Shown: piece after piece, positions 42,201 through 50,870 of the stretch
Layout of the letters: each line of letters starts with the position of its first letter
Position numbering within the stretch: position 1 is the stretch's first letter
DNA from: Panonychus citri
Taxonomy: Eukaryota > Arthropoda > Arachnida > Trombidiformes > Tetranychidae
Assembly: GCF_014898815.1 (NCBI RefSeq)
Contig: NW_026515546.1
Coordinates: 2,838,501-2,902,500, forward strand
Reading direction: 5' to 3'
Length of the DNA stretch: 64,000 bases
Notes under the pieces: model-generated
The model's database searches: none
Told to the model about the DNA's origin: nothing
Seen by the model: the letters and a program-made list of their open reading frames with translations, nothing else
Made by a program: the position numbers and the translations under genes

Positions 42201-43275
42201 GAGTTAAAGATGAAGAAACAAAAATTGTTGTCGGAATTGAATTTATTTCAATCCAGTGAATTATCACTTGTTCATAAGAATCTCGATGAGAGAAAGTGAT
42301 TAATCAACAACAATTAATCTAATTAAAACTATGTAACATTGAAGAGAATTAGTTAATCGGATTAATAAAAAAAAAGAATTTTCGCGAAAAAGGGGAACAT
42401 TAATTAAGAAACAATTGTAACATTTGATTGGAAATTAACACATTGACCCTTAGAATTTTTTCCATTGAGATTTTTAATTTTTCTCTAATTGTTTTGGTTG
42501 ATTGTTTTTCTAATTCTCTTGGTTAATTAATGTTTTCTATTTTCCCGTCGATTGTGAATAAACATCATCACCTAATCTTCATCATCTAATTAATTGTTCA
42601 GCTAATTAGTTAACACTTTTTTGTTCTATTCTTTTTTTCTTCCTTTGTCGTTTTCTATTTTTGTGATTGTATAATTTTTTTTTCTCTTCTCTTCTTGGAT
42701 TTGGTTTTTATTTCTATTCTTTGTTGGTGTTGTGAAAATGATTTATTTTTGGTCTCTGGTTAATTCTGGTTACAAGATTATCTCTCATTTCAATAAAATG
42801 ATAAAATTACCTCTGCCATCTTATAGTTAAAGTGGTTAATTTGTCTCTTGTTGATTGTAATGATTCTGATTCTATTTTTGATACTTTTCTTTTAATTTGT
42901 TCAGAGCTTCTTTTCCACTGTAATCGTCAACGAGAGGAAAGGATTGCTGATTGTACCAGAATTGGAAAGAAAACTTGGTCTAGTGACAATTTAAAGGATC
43001 GATGTTGTTTAAGTCATAATGTGGAAAAATGTTTAAAAGGTCGTAACATTGATGAATGTTATGATAATTCATATTCTTTGGCTACATATTTAGCTCAAGG
43101 GCGAGATTACAGATTGAGACAAAGCTGCGATGAATTTGCTGACATTTCCGCTTGCGAAGAAAATACCTGGACAATTGTTTTACTTGGAATTTTGGTCCTT
43201 GTTCTGGCAATTGTTTTAATTGTTCTCTGCATTTTCCTGGTTATGTATTGTCTTAAAAAACGACGAAGCAAATAG
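28692..43275 (+). CDS. Cysteine-rich type I membrane protein, four exons, function unknown
   Basis: Assembled from exons 28692-28749, 29454-29549, 40896-41054 and 42905-43275. Every junction is GT..AG in phase 1 and the joined frame is open for 227 residues. Exon 1 is a complete signal peptide (MDFVYQTILIVTIVLISFS). Exons 2-4 encode ~165 extracellular residues rich in cysteine, with two CC pairs (KECCRN, DRCCLS) and repeated C-x(~7-10)-C spacing suggesting two related disulfide units. One hydrophobic helix (about WTIVLLGILVLVLAIVLIVL) follows, then a short basic cytoplasmic tail KKRRSK. Topology is therefore secreted N-terminus, single pass. The cysteine pattern could not be assigned to a named family. 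A cell-surface receptor or adhesion role is possible but not shown. The consistent phase across four independent junctions is the main evidence that this is one gene. Confidence 0.8.
28750..29453 (+). other. Intron 1 of the cysteine-rich membrane protein gene
   Basis: 704-base intron, GTAATT to a strong pyrimidine tract plus CAG. Holds nothing else recognisable. Confidence 0.7.
29454..29549 (+). CDS. Exon 2 of the cysteine-rich membrane protein gene
   Basis: Preceded by TTTCCTCTTTCTCAG and followed by GTAAAT. Encodes about 32 residues (DLGYSQNYDCAAQIRTVEQ and onward) with two cysteines and a WINYS sequon-like N-x-S end. Confidence 0.75.
35575..35605. repeat. (AG)15 microsatellite
   Basis: 31-base AG run within intron 2. 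Confidence 0.95.
39161..39220. repeat. (GA)30 microsatellite
   Basis: 60-base perfect GA run, the longest dinucleotide tract in the window, within intron 2 of the cysteine-rich membrane protein gene. Confidence 0.95.
40896..41054 (+). CDS. Exon 3 of the cysteine-rich membrane protein gene
   Basis: Bounded by TTTCTTTCATCAG and GTAATA. 159 bases, encoding 53 residues with the first CC pair (GKECCRNIALDRC) and six cysteines in all. It is too short to stand out as an open frame, but coding character is clear. Confidence 0.8.
41055..42904 (+). other. Intron 3 of the cysteine-rich membrane protein gene
   Basis: 1850 bases from GTAATA to TTTGTTCAG. AT-rich, with nothing else recognisable. Confidence 0.65.
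42905..43275 (+). CDS. Exon 4: second cysteine unit, membrane helix and tail
   Basis: Starts after TTTGTTCAG and completes the split Glu codon. Encodes the second CC pair (DRCCLS), five further cysteines, the transmembrane helix and the KKRRSK tail, ending at TAG. The ATG at 42832 lies in the intron and would remove the signal peptide, so it is not the start. Confidence 0.85.
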
Positions 43276-44113
43276 GACAACAAGGCAACAAGATGATTAC
43301 CTTTTTCTATCCAAAATTCATAATCTCTCTCTTGCTCTCTCTCTCTCTAATTTCGACAACTATTGATATAAAATTTGAATGTAACGGCAACAATCAAATG
43401 GGTCAATCGATGGTTTAACAATCAAACTGGACATAATCACCCGTTAATATAATATTGTAATATTATTGTAATACAACCAAAGCTTAAACCATCAACTACG
43501 AATTCATTTACTATCAATCCTTTTTATCCTAATCTACTTCTTACTTTTTTTCCTCTTTCATCATACCTTTTCTTTTTCGTTGAGATTACCAACAAAATGA
43601 TCATAACTAAATACCATTAATTGTTATCCTTTTAACTCCAATTATCATGAGAAAAAAAAAATGTAAAGAAAAATTTATCTTTTGATTATTAAAAATGATC
43701 CAAAAGATTTTCAATCATTTTCATTGTTTATTTCATTCTCTCTCTCTCTCTCTCTCTCTTCAACAAGTAAATATTTTCTCAATCAATTGACTTGATACAA
43801 TTTAGAATATTTAACAAAAAAAAAGCTACAAAGTGTCAATAATTAAAACAAATAATCAAAAGAATTTAAGAAAATAAATTCAAACGAAAAGGAAACAAAA
43901 TGGTTAAGCAAATTGCAACAATTTTCTAATTACCAATCAATTGGTGAGCTTTTCTTTCCTTCAAGTGGACAGAGTTGAATTTACAGAGTAAACTGTTATA
44001 AATTGTAAACAATTTAATCTAAAACAATTACTAAAAGATTAAGATAATTAAATTGGCACGAGATTAAAACGATTGATTCATTTTGTTTGTTTACTTCTTA
44101 AGAGAAACACTTT
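43276..44113. other. 3' UTR and intergenic spacer
   Basis: Holds the 3' UTR of the cysteine-rich membrane protein gene and the promoter side of the coilin-like gene. A short CT tract lies near 43.74 kb. No gene seen. Confidence 0.5.
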
Positions 44114-44126
44114 CGCCATCTGCTGG
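44114..44126 (-). promoter_or_regulatory. CTCF-like motif upstream of the coilin-like gene
   Basis: Minus-strand CCAGCAGATGGCG matches the core consensus of CTCF sites (CCASYAGRKGGC) at nearly every position and stands out from the AT-rich background. It lies about 310 bases before the 5' UTR donor at 44440, near a probable promoter. Match by eye only, with no binding evidence. Confidence 0.35.
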
Positions 44127-44439
44127 TGATAAATAGAAACGAATTTCTCTCAGCTGATTGAAAGAGTGAAGTTGATTGAAGATTTTGTCTTCATTGTTTA
44201 TTAATTAAACTTTGATTATCTCTCTGATTTATTGAATCTATTTTTTTAATTGCTTTTCTTTTAAATCTAATTCACGATTAGTATACGATCTCTATCGGTT
44301 TGTTCAACATACGAATTATTTTTTACCTTTTACTTTTTAACCTTTTGGCATTTTCTGTTTTCTGTTTTCCATTTTGTTTTTTTTTCATTCTTTGTTCTTG
44401 TTAATTGTTGTGATAATTTCTGGCAATTAGTAAATTAAG

Positions 44440-44574
44440 GTAAGTCAATTTTGTCCATATTCTATGGTTTCTTTGTTCTTTTTTTTATATCCTTCTCGTG
44501 ATTCATTTGGGTTTGTTTTTTATTCTATTCGATTTTGGTTGATTTCTTTTTTTCTTCTATTCTTTTTTTTTCAG
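44440..44574 (+). other. 5' UTR intron of the coilin-like gene
   Basis: Strong donor AAG|GTAAGT at 44440 and a long pyrimidine tract ending TTTTTTTTCAG at 44574, followed after 31 bases by the start codon. Implies a non-coding first exon ending at 44439. Confidence 0.6.
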
Positions 44575-44605
44575 AAAAGAGAATTTTTTTATCTCCTCTC
44601 TCACA

Positions 44606-46186
44606 ATGGCTACTCTTACAAAAGGCAATATTATTGATGAAATAATTCTTGATGACGATGAAGAAGATAACATGGATGATAACAGTTTTGATAGTTCATC
44701 TTCAAAGGGACATTTTAATCCTGGTTCATCGGAAATGAATGGATTTCAAATTGAACAAGGACGTGGTAATTATGATTATGAAGATGGTGAAGATGAAGAA
44801 ATGGATTGTGATGATGAAATTTCTCAGGTCAATCAACCCGTTGATTTTATATTTGCTGTTGAAGATGACAATGGAGTTGAAACCGAGTTTGATTCACAAA
44901 AAATATTCTCCAGTGATTTTAATGAGAATAATTTAATTAAAAATGAATCACCAGTTAAAACTCCTCAAGTTAAATCATTACAAAATCAAATATCTGCTGA
45001 ATGTGATAAACCAATTAGAACTCGATCCGCATTAAGACAACAATCAAATCCTCAAACTGTCCAATCAAATATAACCTCAACTCCGACAACTACCAATGGT
45101 ATCAAAAAGAGAGCTAAAGTAGCCGAAACAGTTGAAACAATTCCCGTTAAACAATTACGATCCTCAGTTAGGGAAACAAGAAATGTTCAAAACAAATCAG
45201 CCCAACCAACACCAGCAGAACCTAAAAGTATTAACAAAAAAGGAGCCAACACACCAACAAACACCAACAACAATTCAACCCAGTCCAATTCAGCCTCAAG
45301 TGCCAACAAAAAATTAGCAAATAACAATAGTTCAACACCCAATGGTGTTACCACAAACGGCGGAACCAAAAATAACAAGAAACCAGTGAATGGAACCAAA
45401 GTAGCGACCAATACTCCAAGCAGCAATCCCACCAGCGCTCGAACTACCCCTTCAACCAATGGTACCACTAAGACGAGTACAAAAAATTCAAAAACCCCAA
45501 CGGAAACTCCGGTAGCAGAAGGAAAAACAATAATACCAAGGAAAAGAGTAAAATCTTACTGGAACGGTAAAGAACACGGAAAAGCATTGGGACCTGAAGC
45601 TCCTTATGTTATGATTGAAAAACTAGAGCCCATATTAGTGGGTCAGACCGAGTACAGAGGTCACGATTGTCTGAAAACCGTGTGTCCAGCTAAACGGACT
45701 AATAAACGGGCCAAATCCCCTGTACCACCACCACGAATTCAACCCTTAGTTGATAATTTAACTTCAACAATCAACAGAGTAGCTGAAGATGTACCACTTA
45801 GTCCCAATGGACTTCCACCTCCCGGTCGACCTCAAATGGGTCAAATTGTACGTTTCCAATTCTGGCAAACACCATTGGGCAACAATGTACCCGCTAAATC
45901 ATCTTATCAAAAGGCGAAAATAATTGGTTACGATGAAGAATTTGATTTATATACAATACAATTATTTCACTACGATCATCCATTTAGTAAGTTGATCTTG
46001 ATCAAATTTCTCTAAAAGCTTTTTTTTACAACGCTAATTGTTTTCTCTAATTATCCTATTTTCTCTTGATTTATATTTCCAGTAATCAACTCAAAGGACA
46101 AATCAAAAAATCAACGAATCACCACTAATACAATGATTGTCGATTGGGACTCATTAGCTGATCCAATAATTATAGCAAACAGTTAA
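44606..46186 (+). CDS. Coilin-like protein (C-terminal Tudor-like domain)
   Basis: Two exons, 44606-45986 and 46083-46186, joined in phase 1 (TTTA|GTAAGT ... CCAG|TA), giving 494 residues. Residues ~1-110 are acidic (DDDEEDN, EDGEDEEMDCDDE); ~110-315 are Asn/Thr/Ser-rich and disordered with basic patches (IKKRAK, PRKRVK). The C-terminus has GQIVRFQFWQTP, SSYQKAKIIGYDEEFDLYTIQL and, after the intron, MIVDWDSLADPIII. These match the layout of the coilin C-terminal atypical Tudor domain, which ends with a (T)V(F)W..L.DPR(L)I-type strand. Coilin scaffolds Cajal bodies, where snRNPs mature. The conserved N-terminal self-association domain of coilin was not found. It may be too divergent, or this is a coilin-like protein that keeps only the Tudor end. 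The assignment rests on motif resemblance recalled by eye. Confidence 0.6.
46083..46186 (+). CDS. Terminal exon of the coilin-like gene
   Basis: Follows TTATATTTCCAG. Encodes 34 residues after completing the split Ile codon, with the diagnostic TMIVDWDSLADPIII segment, then TAA at 46184-46186. The alternative end at 46015 reads through the donor and would lose this strand of the Tudor fold. Confidence 0.75.
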
Positions 46187-47375
46187 ATCTAATTGTGACA
46201 TCAAATGAGATAATCAACAAGCAAAAAAAACAAGTGAAAAATTAACATGATCAACAACAACAACAATTAATCTCTATTCAAATTAGATAAACAAGTTGAT
46301 AATAATGAGGAAAAAAACCTTCAAGTGTATTTTTTTTTTTAAAAACCAAAACCAAATGAACCTAATTAACTTAGTGTGAATCAACAATCATAACAATTTA
46401 GTTTTAATCGTTTTAGATATTGAATGTAATTGATTAATTTCCAAGCTAAATTGTTATCCAATTAAATTTTTCCACTATTTTAACTTTGTTGTTAAAAGCA
46501 AAATGTAAATAATTGTGAAAATGTCAACTCAACCCCAATCTCCATCCCTGTAAATTGTATCCACTTTGAAACAATCAGATGAAATATTAATCATGATTTA
46601 AATTGATCAATAAGATTATTATTATCACTATTATAATAAAATCTGATTAGAAATATATTTTCATGAAAAAACAAAACAAAACAAAACTGAATAATAACTT
46701 AGGAGGAAATAAAGGAAATCGGATCAATCGAATTAGTAATCATTAGTATTAACAATCAAAGGTAATTGGCAAACATGATTAAATATCACGATTTAAATTA
46801 AATTGTCTCCTCTGTGATTTGTCATGTTACATTTTGATCACTAATAGTTACCATTGATTATATTTCAGAGTAATTTAAATACCATTTAATAAGCTTGACT
46901 CAGCCTCTTGCCATTTAAATTGTAACAGCAATTACTTAGTTAATCAGCTTAAATTGTAAATCAAACAAAAATACAAAACATATCATCATAATCATAATCA
47001 TCATCATCATCATCAAACTTAATCTCACTTAATAATAATCACAATCAAAAAGGATTACAATTTAGGTTTTACTGATTAAGTTTTAGTTAATTAGTGAGCC
47101 TTGAGACAAAGAATCAAACTAAATTCAAAGCAATCAAACTAATCAACTTGTTCAATTGTCAAGTGACTTGAAACTAATCAATAACAAAATCAGGATTTAA
47201 TGTCAATTAGTAAATTTTGAATAAACAAATTGTCTACTAATTAACTTAATCAACAATTTGATTTGAGTTTTTTTTTTATAGTAAAACAAATAATGACAGA
47301 AATGAAAAGTGAAACAGTTTTTAACAAAGAGTAAAGAAGAAGAGACCTCAGCTCTATGAGGAAAAGAGAAGTTGC
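46187..47375. other. 3' UTR of the coilin-like gene and spacer
   Basis: AT-rich. A candidate poly(A) signal AATAAA lies at 46635-46640 on plus, about 450 bases past the stop. A TCATAATCA/TCATCATCA run lies near 46.98 kb. No gene seen. Confidence 0.5.
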
Positions 47376-48022
47376 AAACATTTGATCAGATGATTGCACT
47401 TTTCAATAAGAAATTGAGGACGATGTGTAAAAAGTGGACTTTTTAATTAAGAGTTGAGACTTTGTGAATTTGTAGGGCCGCTAATGACGAGTCCAAATAT
47501 ATATATTTCTTTCTGATCTGATTAGTAGTTTTCGAGAAAATCGAGTTCGAAGTTAAAACTTCAGGTCAATTTTTCTCAGCAACGACGCGTTTTCAGATCA
47601 TGAAATTTTAAATTGAATGACAACTTTTGATGTTCTTTCAGAAAATATTTATTAAAATAACATTAAAGTATTGATACTGGGACTAATCAAGGTTCATTTG
47701 TTACAATACAACGGAACTGTGGCCGGAGGCTCTTGGGATAATTTTCTTATAAGAAAAATATGCTCGATAAAAAGAGCATCAAAAGTTGTCATTCAATTTA
47801 AAATTTCATGATCTGAAAACGCGTCGTTGCTGAGAAAATTGACCTGAAGTTTTAACTTGAACTGATTTTCGAAACTACTAATCAGATCGAAAGAAATATA
47901 TATATTTGACTCGTCATTACTAAATTCACAAAGTCTCAACTAATTAAAAGTCCACTTTACATCGTCCTCAATTCTCTTTCCCATTGAAAAAGTGCAATCA
48001 GCGCCATCTGATCCAAATGTTT
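47376..48022. mobile_element. Foldback / MITE-like element with ~250-bp terminal inverted repeats
   Basis: The left arm (about 47376-47636) and right arm (about 47775-48022) are reverse complements with scattered mismatches and small indels. Shared landmarks include ACATTT..GATCAGATG at the tips, GATTGCACTTT, GAGGACGATGT, AGACTTTGTGAATTT, ATATATATATTTCTTTC, CAGCAACGACGCGTTTTCAG and GACAACTTTTGATG at the inner edge. A ~138-base loop (with GTGGCCGGAGGCTCTTGGG) separates them and has no open frame. This is the structure of a non-autonomous foldback or MITE element. Its base composition (ACGACGCG) differs from its surroundings. Target-site duplication is not clear, because the flanks also show weak inverted similarity. 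It lies about 135 bases beyond the 3' end of the left rx paralogue. Confidence 0.8.
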
Positions 48023-48157
48023 TAACTACAACTCCATCATCATTAACTGATCTCTCTTTCTCCTTACTCTTTGGTTTTTAATCATATTGAGATTAACTTG
48101 ATAGTTAATCAACATATTTTAATTGATTTGATTGTAACTTGATTTTAGTTTAACTCG

Positions 48158-48415
48158 CTAATTGTGGCAATTAGTTTTAATTATCTGATTTTTTAAATGA
48201 TTATAAATAAAGTTTACACAATTGATGCATCCACATCCATTTAGATTGGACAATGATGGCAATGAGCTTGAGTTGATTGTTAAAGGTAAACAATTTAATC
48301 GGCTTGTTGGTGAGACCAAAGAATCAGTTAATTGTGAATGATTAAGGCCAGAAGACGATGGATTATCCAACTTTTCTTGCCTTCGCCATTTAGCACGACG
48401 ATTTTGAAACCAAAC
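48158..48415 (-). CDS. rx-like: Exon 3 of the shortened rx paralogue
   Basis: Follows TTCGGTAAAAAG on the minus strand after an 80-base intron. Encodes homeodomain helix 3 and the short divergent tail, stop TAA. Confidence 0.8.
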   Translation of the reverse strand, partial: VWFQNRRAKWRRQEKLDNPSSSGLNHSQLTDSLVSPTSRLNCLPLTINSSSLPSLSNLNGCGCINCVNFIYNHLKNQIIKTNCHN

Positions 48416-49256
48416 CTTTTTACCGAAATAAAGATCGATTGAAATTTAGCTTTTCATTAATATTAATTCAAACAAATGATTGATTATCGACTCACCTGAA
48501 CTCTGGCCTCTGATAGACTGACCTTACAGGCCAGTTCTTCACGAGTAAAAACATCAGGGTACTGAGAGTTTTCGAATGCTCTTTCGAGTTCGTAAAGTTG
48601 ATAAGTTGTAAAAGTTGTCCGGGTCCGTCGGTGTTTCGATTTTGGTCCAGAAAGTTCATTATGGTTGACGTTTGTGTTACCCGAAGGGTAACCAGAGTTC
48701 GAGTCCATAGATGCACAAGTATCGTCGTCGTCATCATCGATTTCCTCTAATCGACCGTTATTATCTTCATCGTCATTGTGATGAATATTATCCTCCTCAA
48801 AATTATCTTCATCTTTATATGATAATTGAGGTGATGGACAAGGAGAGTAGCCATTAACATGATGACGAAGTGGATGATGATGATTGGGATTAAAACTTGT
48901 TGAGTTAATTGCTTTAGTCAATTGATTGTTTTCACCTAAACCAACTCCAACTCCGACACTTTGACCATTACCGTTGACCACAAGTAAGACACCTCCTTTT
49001 CTGTCGAGCTCATTGTTACTTCCGGAATTATTAAATCCAAAAGTAAAAGATGATGAGGATACTGCAGAAATAGAAGATGATGTGAAAAGTTAATCAAATG
49101 GGATATTAGAATGATTTAGATTAAAGAAGTTATATAGAAATCAACAATTAACTTACTTTTATCCTTTTTATTTGATTGCTGTTTAATTGTTGCCAATGAA
49201 TTAATTGTATCAATACGCTGAATTCCAAGTATAGCATCAATACTGTGTCTCTTCAT
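48158..49256 (-). CDS. rx-like: Rx-type paired-like homeobox protein, shortened paralogue
   Basis: Exons (minus) 49256-49157, 49061-48496 and 48415-48158 join in frame to 307 residues with no stop. Exon 1 carries the octapeptide HSIDAILG typical of Rx and other paired-like proteins. Exon 2 has an acidic stretch (NFEEDNIHHNDDEDN, EEIDDDDDDT) and homeodomain residues 1-46; exon 3 starts at residue 47 with VWFQNRRAKWRRQEKL. The homeodomain (about 177-236; TTYQLYELERAF, YPDVFTREELACKV) matches the retinal homeobox group, with Gln50 as expected for paired-like factors. Compared with the plus-strand copy at 57.6 kb it lacks ~36 residues in exon 2 and nearly all of the C-terminus, including PLESWL; only 85 residues are encoded by exon 3. 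It ends with unrelated NGCGCINCVNFIYNHLK. It is intact, so probably a functional but altered DNA-binding factor, or a recently decaying copy. Confidence 0.85.
48496..49061 (-). CDS. rx-like: Exon 2 of the shortened rx paralogue
   Basis: Acceptor ATTTCTGCAG, donor CAG|GTGAG. Phase 1 in, phase 0 out, identical to the long copy. Contains homeodomain residues 1-46. Confidence 0.85.
49157..49256 (-). CDS. rx-like: Exon 1 of the shortened rx paralogue
   Basis: 100 coding bases beginning ATGAAGAGACAC and encoding MKRHSIDAILGIQRIDTIN and onward; donor A|GTAAGT. The following intron is only 95 bases. Confidence 0.85.
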
Positions 49257-49896
49257 TATGATTAACTAATTTAATTGATTGTTGATCTGATAATAAGATA
49301 ATAGGACAATAATTGAGGAATTAAAGTGAAAAGAAAATGAATCGAAAATTTTTTTTTCGAATCTAAAATGTAACTTTTTTTCTCGCTACAATTACGTTAA
49401 CATCTCATTGAATGAAGATGATGATCGATTTTTTGTCATCTCTCTCTCTCTTTCTCTCTTCTCCTATGTGAGATGATGATAAGGAAGATGAAAACTAGAG
49501 GTCACTAGAAAATTTGACTATTATGATTTACGTTAATTCATCAGAAATTGTGGTCAATCATAGATAAAAACAGTTGACCACAAGGTTAACAAAAACGAAA
49601 CTGACCAAAGGTAAAGTTGTTTTTGTATCGATAATATTAATTGTTGTGAAACTATTTGTTAATTGTAACACCCATTGTTGTCTAGTAATGTCCATTACTA
49701 AATAGCCTCCTTCACCTTAGCACTGACGACGTGTTTCCTGTCGCCTTTGCTACTCGAGGTGGTAAAAGAGACACAGAAAAAAAGGAAAAAAAAGAGAGAA
49801 GATAAGAAGGACGGAGATGGAAGATGAAGATAAGAAGAGGAAGAAGAAGATGAAGAAAGACTGATAAAAGAGCCGCAGAAAGAGAGGAAGAGAAAT

Positions 49897-49939
<43 letters not shown>

Positions 49940-49961
49940 AGAAAGTAGAAGACAAGAAGAT
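49257..49961. other. Promoter side of the shortened rx paralogue
   Basis: 49257-49510 is alignable in reverse complement to the 57290-57555 promoter region of the long rx copy, including TTTCGAAAAAAAAAT-type and ATCATCATCTCACATAG blocks. 49700-49760 is unusually GC-richer (CACTGACGACGTG, GTCGCCTTTGCTACTCGAGG). 49780-49960 is a purine-rich tract on plus with a (GA)19 run. Confidence 0.6.
49899..49936. repeat. (GA)19 microsatellite
   Basis: Perfect 38-base GA run next to the inner edge of the left inverted-repeat arm. Confidence 0.95.
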
Positions 49962-50870
49962 GAATGAATTAGATATTGGCATAAAATTGAATTGAAAGTA
50001 TTGGGAGTGATCCAGGTAAGTTGATGATAAAATGATGATAATGATGAGGATGATGATGAATAAATAAACTGTAAAGAAAACTATTGACAAAATGTTTCCA
50101 TTTATTGTTAACCAACAACAATCAAAGACTTAAATTGTAACCAGTTAATTGTTATTGTTGTTATTATGTTCATACTACTTCAATATATCAACAAGTTTAT
50201 AATCTATTAGTTTTTTGTTACTATTATTTATTATTATCCATCACCATAGGTAACAATATATTTCCTATGGTTGATTTACTTTAAAGTTAAGTGTTTATTG
50301 TTAATCATAATCATCGTGTTTACAATTTATCATCACCATTACAATTACAATCACAATCACCATCACCATCATTATCATCATTATTATGATTATCATCATC
50401 ATCATCATCATCAGCATCATAATCATGATTAACATTATCACATCTCAATCTGTCCACTTACGTTTAAATACAATTTCAATATTCATTTTATTTATCATAA
50501 TCATTGATTGTTAATCTGTTCACTATTATCAACTATTAACTAGCAACAATTTAAACTCTTTAATTGTTCAACCATTTTATTCAGTTAACATTATTATTTT
50601 CCTTTCGCTTCTGATTACCGTTGATTGAGCAAATTTGATTGGATTGAGATTATAATTAAGGTGACAATTTTATTTACATCAACAATTAAAGTAAATTGTT
50701 GTAGTAGTTGAAGTTGTAGTAGATTAAGTTAGTTGATTAGTTTTAGTTTAGTTGTTGAATAGTTTAAACCGAGACATTGGATTATCTTGTTATCTTGTCA
50801 AGGAATCGATTCCTTTGTATTGGTTAATCCTAATTGTTACACTTTAACTATAATAACAAAGCTTAATTGT
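49962..50870. repeat. Left arm of a ~0.9-kb non-coding inverted repeat
   Basis: Reverse complement of 57862-58719 with very few differences over most of its length. It carries a 16-bp palindrome AAGGAATCGATTCCTT (50800-50815) and a (TCA)n block that is slightly longer here. It lies upstream of the shortened rx copy and contains no open frame of note. Confidence 0.9.

Noticed and set aside
45187..45468. 93-residue Leu/Val-rich open frame on minus
   Set aside because: Antisense shadow of the Asn/Thr/Pro-rich part of the coilin-like gene.
47376..48022. Foldback element as a structured RNA gene or riboswitch
   Set aside because: The long imperfect inverted repeat would fold as RNA, but the arm-loop-arm layout and sharp composition change fit a transposable element better. 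No promoter or known RNA family is visible.
49698..50090. 130-residue Ser/Phe-rich open frame on minus upstream of the short rx copy
   Set aside because: Most of it is translated (CT)n and TCA repeat. The end (KGDRKHVVSAKVKEAI) is unusual, but no conservation in the long rx copy supports coding.
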